A stretch of DNA of 64,000 bases, taken from Pegea sp. RAD2-039. Its lineage: Eukaryota > Chordata > Thaliacea > Salpida > Salpidae. The stretch is taken from positions 186,001 through 250,000 of the forward strand of contig JAQGEQ010000054.1 in NCBI GenBank assembly GCA_034620365.1, in the 5' to 3' direction. Positions 40,355-50,730 of this stretch are shown here, in pieces (position 1 is the stretch's first letter; the number at the start of each line of letters is the position of its first letter). The position numbers and the translations under genes are program-made. The notes under the pieces are model-generated. The model had not been told where the DNA came from and did no database searches. It saw only the letters and a list, made by a program, of their open reading frames with translations.

Positions 40355-42743
40355 ATGAAACGCACGAAAGCGATGACGTCATCAGGACTATGTTCAGACA
40401 AACTGTCCGGACTAGCAGCGATTGTGACGTCAATACACTCGATGATCGAAAAGAAAGTCGGTTGTCTTCCAATGAAGAGCTGGGAATGTTACAATCAATT
40501 TGAAGGTTTGTGACGTCATCGATAGTCTCTGACGACTTAGGGGGTTTCCCAAAGCAGAAAGTCGATACTTTTGAAGTCATGCTTCAATGGTTTTGCTTCT
40601 AAAATTTCCTTTCAACTTAATTAAGATAAATTGAGATCACGTGATATGAAAACACCCGCAACAAGTCACGCTTTGTTGCCATGGTGATGAAGCGTGACGT
40701 CATCAATCAGTTTCGAGCGCGGGGTAGTAGGTGACATCTTTCTGCTTCTTCAGAAGCGCAAGAACTGAACACACCATTTGTGGAAAGTAAATCATGCGGA
40801 ACAGGAAGCGATTACGAAGCGATGACGCCATCGTCGCCACCGCCACCGCGATTGTACAAACCGTGTTTCGTTTGTGGAGATAAATCATCAGGATATCATT
40901 ACGGTGTGTCTTCATGTGAAGGATGCAAAGTAAACGCAAAAGAAGCATCGCGTGCATGTGACGTCATCACCATCATTACAGGGCTTCTTTCGAAGAAGCA
41001 TCCAGAAGAATGCCAAATATATTTGTCATCGAAACAACGATTGTAACATCACCAAGGCAACCAGAAGTCGATGTCAACATTGTCGATTACATAAATGTCT
41101 ACAAGTGGGAATGCTACGTGAATGTAATCAATTCAAAACCTTCTCGATGCTGTGTAACACGCGTTTGTGACGTCACAGCTGTACGCAACGATCGTCAACG
41201 CAAGCGTGGGAAAGAGAAGGTATCAAGAACGCGACTCCAACCTTACCTCCAAGCCTCCGGAGCTAATCCTCATCTTCTTCACCATTTTTTCCCTGCCATC
41301 ATTCCCGCCCGACTCCGTGACGTCATCGACATCATTACTCGTGCCCACGTGACCACATCACCTTCTCTCGATCAAATCAAACGTTTTCGATTGGTATGTA
41401 CTCAAGTATGCCGTCACAACCAATAAGATAATGACGTCACAGGAGGATGGAAGCGCGAAGCCGGCGATGAGCGCGACAGTGGATGTTGATCTTTGGAAGA
41501 TCTTCTCGGAAAGATCAACTAAGTGCATCGTGAAGATTGTCGACTTTGCGAAACAAGTTCCTGGGTTTGCTCAATGTTCGATTAATGACAAGATTACATT
41601 GATCAAAAAAGCCAGCATGGATGTGCTCGTATGTTAGCGCTGATGACGTCATCACATCAACTACTGATGACGTCACATGTTGCAGGTGTTGAGGTTGTGT
41701 TCGCGTTATGACGTCAACGAAGATTCGATGACGTTTTCCGATGGATTGACATTGAATCGAGCGCAGATGCACAACTGTGGGTTCGGACCAATCACATCGA
41801 CTGTCTATGAATTCGCTCAGAGACTTCTACCTCTTGCAATTGATGAAACTGAAATTGGACTTCTTAGTGCTCTTTGTATCGTGTGTCCCGGTTCGTCATC
41901 TTTCACATGTTTTCATCGCGCTCATTCTGACGTCATACACAGATCATAAAGATTTGGAAAGAAGTAGTCATGTTGAAGAGATTCAAGAGCCAATTATCGA
42001 ATCTTTAAGACTCTACTCCCGGAAGAAGAGACCTTCCAATCCTTTAATCTTCCCCCAGCTCCTGATGAAGATCTACGATCTCCGGACGATCAGTATGAGA
42101 GGTGATCAAAAAGTTTATCATTTGAAAAATTAGTTTTAGCTAATGGTCAATCTGAGACTGTTATTAAGTAAATATTACTAAGGCGTTATGGTAACTAGGG
42201 AGTCATAGTAACTAGGAAGTCATAGTAACTAGGGTGGCATAGTAACTAAGGAGTCATAGTAACTAGGGAGTCATGGCAACTAGGGAGTCATAGTAACTAG
42301 GGAGTCATAGTAACTAGGGAGTCATGGTAACTAGGTAGTCATAGTAACTAGGGAGTCATGGCAACTAGGGAGTCATAGTAACTAGGGAGTCATAGTAACT
42401 AGGATGGCATAGTAACTAGGGAGTCATAGTAACTAGAGAGTCATAGTAACTAGGGAGTCATAGTAACTAGGGAGTCATGGCAACTAGGGTGTTATAGTAA
42501 CTAGGGAGTCATAGTAACTAGGGAGTCATAGTAACTAGGGAGTCATGGTAACTATAGTGACATTAATCAGATTTGATCTTAACTGAAAAGTAATAAAGCA
42601 GTGGATGATAAAATTCTCTTCAGTAAATCATCATGACTTCATTTCGTGTAGGTTCAGAACGAGTACACTCGCTAAACAACGAGATACCAGTAGGCTCGAT
42701 GCCACCGCTCATCTCGGAGATGCTTCTACGTAATCAACAATGA
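40355..42743 (+). CDS. RAR: retinoic acid receptor, copy A
   Basis: Eight exons (40355-40505, 40754-40929, 40982-41123, 41179-41393, 41443-41628, 41686-41890, 41943-42101, 42652-42743) encode 441 residues with all phases closing. Residues about 88-153 are the two-zinc-finger DNA-binding domain: [21 protein letters not shown]-box EGCKGFFRRS, and [15 protein letters not shown] followed by the RAR-type LRESVRNDR. The ligand-binding domain carries [20 protein letters not shown] and the retinoid-contact arginine in LCSRY; helix 12 keeps the AF-2 core [11 protein letters not shown] binds DNA with RXR and switches genes in response to retinoic acid. Six introns (all but the last) carry TGACGTCA, and five of them are 49-57 nt. 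The last intron is 550 nt and holds a 17-bp minisatellite. The stop codon itself lies in a TGACGTCA. Poly(A) signal at 42781. The N-terminal A/B exon is the least certain part. Confidence 0.9.
42181..42555 (+). repeat. 17-bp minisatellite in the last intron of RAR copy A
   Basis: About 22 head-to-tail copies of AGGGAGTCATAGTAACT with single-base variants (GGCAACT, GGATGGCAT, AGGTAGTC). The matching intron of RAR copy B is 49 nt and has no such repeat, so the expansion is specific to this copy. Confidence 0.95.
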
Positions 42744-42780
42744 CGTCACTGCCTCTTTCTTTTCTTGATTCACAAAATTG

Positions 42781-42786
42781 AATAAA
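42781..42786 (+). terminator. poly(A) signal of RAR copy A
   Basis: AATAAA 38 bp after the stop codon. Confidence 0.5.
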
Positions 42787-42789
42787 ATA

Positions 42790-44243
42790 TTTAATTTTCT
42801 TTTAAATACAAAATAAAAAAACTCCCCACGTGATGGCGCTAGAAATCAGGTTTAAGTTTTAAGTCGATTTTTTTGCGAAGTTTAGTTTTTTAACTTCAAT
42901 TAGAGTTCTTTTATTGTGATAAATTTGAAGAGGTGATATTTGAAACAAAAAACCTTTCAAACTTGACAAATTTCTCGATAAAGTTAAAGTAGTTGAAACG
43001 ATTATTTTTGTTACAAATAATTGAGAATGAAATACAGATAATTTGTTACATCTGTTCAAGACGTTGTTAGAACAATGAATTGAAAGATGAACAAGAAACC
43101 TTTCACGGAGTTCACTTAATGTTCACTTATTTGAAAATTTATGTGAAAAAAGACAATTTTGAAAATAGTTTGTTTAAATTTCACTTTAATTTGTAAATGG
43201 TTGGTTGAAGAAAGTTTGAGTTTTTATCAAACTGGTTGTTGAGTCGATTATAGATAGAGGTTGTTGAAGTAACAATCAGTTCCAAACAAACTAAAATTTC
43301 TATATAGAAATATATAAAATATATAGAAAAGCGTTTTTCACCTTTTAATTGTAAATTAACATTTCAAAGTTTAATTAATTTTCTAAATAATAAAAGAAAT
43401 TTAATTTGAAATTAAGCTTTAAGACAAAATTTGAAAGTTTTTGAAAATTTCGATTTAAATAGTTGATTAAAGTTTAAACCTAAAATTTTTCTGCAGTTAA
43501 TCATTTATTTTTAATTTAAATTAAAAAGAATATATTTATTCGTGACAATTAAGTATTCAAAAATATCTTTTTTAACCAACTTATATTCAATTAAATTTGT
43601 GTTTTTTTCTTTGATGCATTTTGTAAATAAGATTTTGACAAAATTAAATTTTCATCTGGTTTTGAACAAACATATAACCACACCTATAGGTTCATCAAAC
43701 TCAAACCTAAAGATTAAAATATTTACAATTACCTTCAGAATTGTTTGAACATTATCTAAATATTTCTTAATCTAATTTCTTATCTACATTTTTTCAACAA
43801 ATTGATATTTTAAACGTTTTAAACCCCTAAAATAATCAGTATAGGTATTCAACAAAAATGATATATTCAGTAGCTTCTGAACCTTTTTGTAGCCAAATCA
43901 TTGTTGTCATCGGACCATAGTAGTCATGGCTTTGAAGTAAATTACAATTTTTAACGGATGTATTTAATACAATAGCACGGCTTGTAGATACAGTTTCCAG
44001 AAAATGTCTCTAAATCAGTTTATTTTCATGAAACTGATTCTTAAGTAGCAATCGTCTTTGGGGAGTCCTTAGCACCTCTGATCAGCCAACAGCTTCTCAA
44101 ATAGTCTAATTTATCTACTCATCACATAAACACATCATTTTTTTATCTAAATAAACAAATTGTGCGATGACGTGACGATGACGTCACCAGGTGATTTATA
44201 AATGACAAAATGGCAATTTGAGGATGTGGGCAGTGGTCAGTGG
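42790..44243. other. spacer between the convergent RAR genes
   Basis: Falls back to AT-rich composition with almost no TGACGTCA until about 44170. It separates the two 3' ends. A complement of AATAAA near 44022 could serve RAR copy B. No gene seen. Confidence 0.45.
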
Positions 44244-45984
44244 TCAGTCGTTGCGTAGCAACAGTTCAGAGATCAGCGGCGGCATCGTTCCGTTCGGGAT
44301 TTCAGTATTGAGGGAGTGCACGCGCTCCGAGCCTACAAAACGCGATCGTGACGTCATCAAGACCAAGTAAGAGACCTCTACCTTGGATGCTGATCGTCCG
44401 GAGATCGTAGATCTTCATCAGGAGCTGGGGGAAGATTAAAGGATTGGAAGGTCTCTTCTTCCGGGAGTAGAGTCTTAAAGATTCGATAATTGGCTCTTGA
44501 GCAGCTTGTACGCGATCTTCGCGCTCCAAATCTTTATGATCTGTGTATGACGTCAGAATGAGCGCGATGAAAACATGTGATAGATGACGAACCGGGACAC
44601 ACGATACAAAGAGCACTAAGAAGTCCAATTTCAGTTTCATCAATTGCAAGAGGTAGAAGTCTCTGAGCGAATTCATAGACAGTCGATGTGATTGGTCCGA
44701 ACCCACAGTTGTGCATCTGCGCTCGATTCAATGTCAATCCATCGGAAAACGTCATCGAATCTTCGTTGACGTCATAACGCGAACACAACCTCAACACCTG
44801 CAACATGTGATGTCATCAGTAGTTGATGTGATGACGTCATCAGCGCTAACATACGAGCACATCCATACTGGCGCATTTGACGAGAGTGATTTGATCATGA
44901 AGTGAAAAGTCGAGAAATCCAGGAAGGAGTTTGGCAAACTCGACAATCTTCTCGATGCACTTAGTCGATCTTTCCGAGAAGATCTTCCAAAGATCAACAT
45001 CCAACTTATCATCACTTGTCACTTTACCAGCCTACAAATGAATGACGTCACAATCGCGATAAGTACACGCGCGTTACAAACCAATTTGAAGCGCTTAATG
45101 TTATGCAGGCTTGGAGAGGTTTTGATATGAGCTTCGGTGATAGATTTGATTAGTTGGCGGGATTTCAGTGAAAGTTGAACCGGGAAGATCTCTTGTAATA
45201 CCGAAGTGTTTCCACCAAATGCATCCAAAAACATTTTTGTATGATTTGATGACGTATTTGATGACGTCAGCAGTGACATCGACATCTCACTCTTCTTTTC
45301 TTTCCCGCGCTTGCGCTGTCGGTGATTGCGTACAGCTGTGACGTCACAAACGCGTGTTACACAGCATCGAGAAGGTTTTGAATTGATTACATTCACGTAG
45401 CATTCCCACTTGTAGACATTTATGTAATCGACAATGTTGACATCGACTTCTGGTTGCCTTGGTGATGTTACAATCGTTGTTTCGATGACAAATATATTTG
45501 GCATTCTTCTGGATGCTTCTTCGAAAGAAGCCCTGTAATGATGGTGATGACGTCACATGCACGCGATGCTTCTTTTGCGTTTACTTTGCATCCTTCACAT
45601 GAAGACACACCGTAATGATATCCTGATGATTTATCTCCACAAACGAAACACGGTTTGTACAATCGCGGTGGCGGTGGCGACGATGACGTCATCATCGGCG
45701 ACGGTGGGTTGCGGAAGACTTCTATTCTGCCACTAGAAGGCGCCACAACTGCACAAATATCTAACTTTTAGCTAGAAGTTATCAATAACTCTATAGCGTC
45801 AACTATGACGTCATCAATGGTGATTAACGAGTGTTTTTCATGCATGAGTAAGCACGCAACTCAACTATCATTTATCTTAATTACTGGCCGACTAACCACC
45901 GTTGATATTTCGCAATCTATAGCTCGCTACTTGCAGTGGTTGCATCGATGACGTCATCGATGACATCATCGCGTAGTACGTCAT
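44244..45984 (-). CDS. RAR: retinoic acid receptor, copy B
   Basis: Eight exons in transcript order (45984-45900, 45748-45585, 45532-45391, 45335-45082, 45031-44855, 44797-44593, 44540-44382, 44332-44244) encode 424 residues. Exons 3, 6 and 7 have the same lengths as in copy A (142, 205, 159 nt), and all intron positions from exon 2 on are shared. The DNA-binding domain (about 62-127) is identical to copy A, whereas the A/B region, hinge (13 codons longer) and the exon that starts the ligand domain ([18 protein letters not shown]) differ. The AF-2 core reads PPLISELL. Every intron except possibly the first is about 50 nt and holds TGACGTCA or a one-base variant. The start codon is uncertain: I chose ATG in CACGATATGACGTAC; an ATG further up would need a 32-nt intron. 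It is convergent with copy A and divergent from the Sel1-repeat gene. Confidence 0.87.
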
Positions 45985-46806
45985 ATCGTGCTGGTTCTTG
46001 ATTCGACTCGATAAAATCTGAATTTAAATCAGTTGATGACGTCATCAACGCGATACGACGCTATTACTTTTTGGTCCATGTTGCTGGAAAGCTTAAATCT
46101 GTCCATAATAATACTGAATTTTCATTTCAAGCGCTCTGATTGGACGAAGTTAAGGTGTACTGATTGGTTAACTAGCTTGCAACTGAATAATTGAAAAAAA
46201 AACTGAAATTTAGAAAGTTCTTTTGCTGTAACCGAAGCTTTTAATACTTCTGAAACTGCTAGAAGTGAAGATCCTGAATATTTCTCATAAAAAACATTTT
46301 TTCACTTTTTTCATTCACTTGCTTCATTATGTAAATAGGTTTCGAGAAATTTGAACTTAAGTTGACCTCTCTCGTTTCCTGAGATCACATGACCTTTCAA
46401 CCTTGTGTATAAGTGCTCTGCAAATAATGGTGTCACGTGACCACTAAAAAGGACAATTTGCTTGATGATCTGGAAGTCAAATAAAGGTCAACAAATTTTC
46501 AAATTCTATTTTCATGGTTGCTATGGTGATGCGCGCGATCAAGTCATTGATAATGACGAGAAACAGCCGAGATTTGAGCCAAGAAGTTTTTGATTTGAAA
46601 ATTTTCCACCATAAAAGTAAAATTTGCAAATCGGATACTTTCACAGCTTCTAGAAGAAAAGCTTCTCATAAAAACTGGCCATCAATAATTCATAATGACG
46701 TCACGACAAGTTTATGATGACGTCACGTGATAAGATGAAAAATTGATGAAAAAGTGAAAATTGTTATTCAAAAATCTTCAGAAGCTTCGCGAAGTAACTA
46801 GAAGCG
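45985..46806. promoter_or_regulatory. shared upstream region of RAR copy B and the Sel1-repeat gene
   Basis: Head-to-head genes leave about 820 bp here. TGACGTCA occurs near 46036, 46694 and 46718. Half-sites for nuclear receptors (AGGTCA or complement) lie at 46363, 46390 and 46495 but are not spaced as a recognised direct repeat. A shared promoter is inference. Confidence 0.35.
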
Positions 46807-47593
46807 ATGAGACGTCGTAAACTTCATCCACAACAGTCTGAAGAAGAGGCTCCAAGGCATCACGAAGTCCTGAGTCTTGATGACGTCACTTGGACTGGAG
46901 GCGAGGTGAGATAAAGATGATGAAACAAAAGATGAAGATTGTTTTCTAGATCATGATGTTAATTGGTGTCATCTTCTTCGCTTCATTTGCATATTGTTAC
47001 TATGAAGCAATCACCTTTCACCTGGCCTATGGTTACGGTCGCCTTGGTTACCCAGCAGCACAACACGCGACTGGGCAACGATATCTAATTGGTCATGGGG
47101 TTAAAAAAGACGAAGATGAAGCAATGAAGTGGTTTAAGTAGGTGAAAGCGGATATGACGTCATCGATGTTGATTGATCTTGACGTAGGTATGCTTCAGAT
47201 CAAGGTCATCTTGGGTCATCTTATCATCTGGCAGTTGGTCATATAAAAGGTCACCAGACAACTTTAAAAAAAGGGTTAGAAAGTTTAATTTGTACGAATA
47301 GTGAAAACTGAAATTTGTCATCTTCTGTGGAAGCTTCTAGAAGCTCCTCTAAAAGTCATTTTTCTACGTTTCAAAGACTTCCTTAATTTTTGGAATTTGT
47401 TTTGAAAATATTTTTATTTTTTTTATCATTTTTATAAAAATCTTTTTTTATTTCAAATTATCTTGCGGTCTTCAAATTCTAATAACTTTTTCGAAGTGAC
47501 GCGACTCAATTGTTAAAACGCGCGAAGCTCGGCGGGGTGAAAGAGGCAGAGGAAGCGCTACAGATGTGCGCTCGAAGCAGCTGTGACGTTTAA
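46807..47593 (+). CDS. small membrane protein with Sel1-type repeats
   Basis: Four exons (46807-46905, 46950-47137, 47188-47274, 47497-47593) encode 156 residues with closing phases. After a short charged N-terminus (MRRRKLHPQQSEEEAPRHHE) comes one hydrophobic segment (IMMLIGVIFFASFAYCYYEA), then Sel1-like helical repeats: LGYPAAQHATGQRYLIGHGV with KDEDEAMKWFKYASDQGHLG, then SSYHLAVGHI and DATQLLKRAKLGGVKEAEEA. Sel1 repeats are short alpha-helical pairs used for protein binding, often in ER quality control; with a single anchor it may be an ER or Golgi membrane adaptor, but I do not recognise the specific ortholog. TGACGTCA falls inside exon 1 (encoding DDVT) and in intron 2. Poly(A) signal at 47620-47625. 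It is divergent from RAR copy B. Confidence 0.75.
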
Positions 47594-47625
47594 GCAAATC
47601 GTCGCTGTCGTGAGCTGAAAATAAA

Positions 47626-48246
47626 CTCTTTAATTAAAGTTTCTCGATGTTTAATCAATTCGACAGTTACCATAGAAACAGATCGCGTCTACGCGATGAT
47701 CATGTCATCAGAAGCAAAATTTAAAATGTAAAACTGTTGATAAACATTTGAAAGCTTTTAAAAGCGCGATGAAATGGCCTTTCGATGAGCTATATGACGT
47801 CATATTAACTTCAATTATCGAGTAATTTCATCGTAACTAGAAATTCTGCTTTTGATCACAGCGCTTCTTCGAGTCGATCACCACTCGCTCAAAGTGATAA
47901 GATCGCGATGTGATGACGTCATCGACTTTTTAAAAAATGCTTTTTTGAAGGGATGTCGACTCACTGTAGAAAAAGTTTTTTGCCGGTAAATATCCACTTG
48001 ACAAAAATTATTCAGCTAGACAAAAACAAGTTTTGAAAACTTCTCGACGTTTCGCGTTTCCTCAGTCGCTACTAAAGTTATCTCTAAGAGCTCTCTACTG
48101 TCGTTTAGTGCATTAGTTTGGAAGTTAGATTTTCCATACAGAGCCCACAGACCACTTTCAAAAGGATTGTATAGATTAGAAGCACAGTTGTACTTTTAGT
48201 CAGCTAACATTTTTTAAGATCTATTTATCAGATAGTCGTATTGTCA
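47626..48246. other. spacer before the SINE
   Basis: No gene recognised. TGACGTCA occurs near 47796 and 47915. Confidence 0.4.
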
Positions 48247-48635
48247 TGGTCCGTTAGTGGAGCGGTTATCATGCCCGCCCGCCTGACACGCTGAAGGTCC
48301 CGGGCTCGAGCCTGGGTGGAGAAAAATTTGCGACAAGAAAAAGTCCATAAAAAACCAGGGTAGAAGGACATTGTTGGTCAGTTTCATGACAACATTTCTA
48401 AGAGAAGCAAAACTCCGAATTTAAAACCGGAGTTGGAGCCTCGTAGGCAGTTTGTCGTTGTACTCAGTGTCTTTCTGGAAGCTCCTGTGACGTCAGTTGG
48501 GTGTAGCTGCATCAGTCCTTCTGTTCTGCTGCATTTCCTTGTTGGCGTGGAGAGTAGATACCAGCTACATAGGCAACAACTGCATCTCCATAATTTCTGC
48601 CCTAATACACGGCATGACCGTTCTCAGTCAAAGCA
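48247..48635 (+). mobile_element. SINE with tRNA-derived head
   Basis: The first 80 bp resemble a tRNA gene of Val/Asp type: A-box-like TTAGTGGAGCGG at 48254-48265, anticodon-loop region CCGCCTGACACGC and B-box-like GGCTCGAGCCT at 48303-48313. The anticodon stem no longer pairs well, so it is a relic, not a working tRNA. The body from about 48380 to 48635 matches 37141-37392 on the other strand and includes a stem-loop AACTCCG/CGGAGTT (48411-48434) and TGACGTCAG. Internal pol III boxes and a T-rich tail after 48640 fit a SINE. A 78-codon frame within it is chance. The family is not recognised. Confidence 0.75.
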
Positions 48636-48639
48636 GGCC

Positions 48640-50730
48640 ATTTTTCTTCTTCTTTTTATATTGAGTTAACAGATGTATAAGTCAGCAAATAAAAGAAAAT
48701 AATCTTTTGACTGATGAACACCACGAAACACTTTTTTAATTTAACTTATACAAATAAAACTATAAAAAATTGAACGTTTGCAGGTACTTCAAGACAAATA
48801 AAAGAATAAATATTTGTTGTAAATATTTAAACTACTTAAAAAGTAAACCTTATTCAACTTAAGGCTCTTCAACAATTTTTATTAAAGTTTACGTCTTCAA
48901 TAGTTATCAATCTGTGACTGCTGCAAATTAACATAAAACGCTGGGTAATATTAAAACTTCATAAAATATTTGTGAATACTAGCTAATTACAATATCAATT
49001 CAAGTGATGAGCTATCAAAAACTAAAGATTTCAGATAAATAAATAAAATAATTATTTATAAATACAACGAATTTTGAATCAAACTATTTACAAATTTACA
49101 GTTTGTAGGGCTTCCGTTATTTTACTAAAATTTATTTTTAGAGCTTTTTTGATACAATAGTAATAAATAGTTTTTTTTTTCAAAGTATCTTCTGAAATAA
49201 ATATCAGATAAGTCTAAACTAACAAATTAGTAAAAACTATTTATAATGGTGATCCATTCTAACAATACTTTACCAGAAAAGCTTATTCAAAAGTTCTGCC
49301 GAGTACAGAGTTTACTAAACTATTGGTTAAATAATTAAACTAAAGTTGTACACCTTTGTAAGCAAAAATAATTTATAAAAACCTACAAGACCATGGTGAC
49401 AATCAAGGATTTTCTTAAAAATATAAATTGTATGAATTTAAGAGCAAAATAATAATTGAGTTATATTTGTGAATCTTTTTGTAAAATGTTGACATAGGCC
49501 AATAAAATAAATCATTTGAATCATTTTCAAGTTTAAAAAAATTCAGAAATGCTTCTTTGAGTTATAATTGTCTTTTTTTTTTAATTACCTAAAAATAAAT
49601 TTGTCTTTTTTGTATAAAGAAAGATTCATTTAAAAGCTTAGAATTGTAATGCATTACAACTGTGTTTTCAACTCTAAGTTCACGGTCTTACTGATTTTTC
49701 TAGTAACCGTTTTAAATTGCCTTTTATTCTGAATTTTAACATATTTTTATAATATACTATTTATGTGTGAAATGCATTGACGAACCAGAAAATAGTTTTT
49801 ACGTCTGAAATTTCACATTTTATTTCCGTTAAAAAACATCTGTTTTGTCATTCGAATTGGTGCTTACTCAAGCGTAGCAAGCGGCTAATTCGATCGTTGT
49901 TTTGGTATAAGCCGTTAAACGCCAATCAGTTTTCAGTTGTCATGTCTTGTAAATTTGTAAACTTATATTTGTAAACAAATTAGTATTGAAAATTTGAGTT
50001 TTTTATGTGGATGAAAATATGTTCAAATTGATTGAATCAAATGTTCAAATGGTTAGAAATGATACTGCCTGAAGCTGTTGATTTATCCAGATTTTTACAG
50101 GCATGCATTTTTCAGATTTATGAATTCTATCTATGAATTGTTCATGTTATTTTACAGTCTTTTGTGCAATCGGTATTTTATGAAAAATATAATATGTATG
50201 AGTATATATAATTTTTTTCAATTTTTAAAATTTTTAAGAAAACGATTCAATTTTGATAAATTTATAATTGTTTTGAATTCTAGTTTTAAAGTTTTGTTTG
50301 TAAAAAATTTTGAACTATTTTTGTTTTTTATTATTATGTTTAAAATAAAAAATAAAATGTAAATATTAATAATTTTTAAGTATAATAATTATATCATTTT
50401 TCATTAATTGTAATTTATTTTTATCTCTAACCTTTAATAAATTTCTCTGATTGAATAGTTTAAAGTATTTATATAATATATATTTAAAACATTTTTTGTT
50501 TTGTCATTTTTATTATAATTTTAAAATCCTACCAAAAAAATTAAAGATATTTTTATTATATGTTTTTGGCAAAATTAAGTTATTATGTAATTATTATTAT
50601 TAAATGATTAAACTAAATTTGATTTTTAGGTCATTTTATAAACACTTTAGAAGCTGATTCATCTTAAATTCAAATAAAAATCAGTAAAAAACAGTAAATT
50701 CAGTCATCTAAAACCTACCAACTGTTTATT
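48640..50730. other. AT-rich spacer upstream of centlein
   Basis: No gene recognised. A GC-richer patch at about 49780-49960 (GCGTAGCAAGCGGCTAATTC, AAGCCGTTAAACGCC) may be the centlein promoter or 5' UTR; the 65-codon frame over it has no support. Frames after 50078 are low-complexity. Confidence 0.4.

Noticed and set aside
41010-42133. Separate frames of 60-138 codons over both RAR genes
   Set aside because: Their sequences run through introns (for example [17 protein letters not shown] is translated intron 2); the spliced model explains every one.
46057-46089. Additional first coding exon of RAR copy B (MDQKVIASYR)
   Set aside because: It would need a 32-nt intron, shorter than any other in the window; an in-frame ATG in the next exon is a simpler start, though the alternative is not excluded.
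48247-48325. Functional tRNA-Val or tRNA-Asp gene
   Set aside because: The anticodon stem does not pair (CCCGC against GCTGA), the acceptor ends do not match, and the segment is continuous with a body found elsewhere, so it is the head of a SINE.
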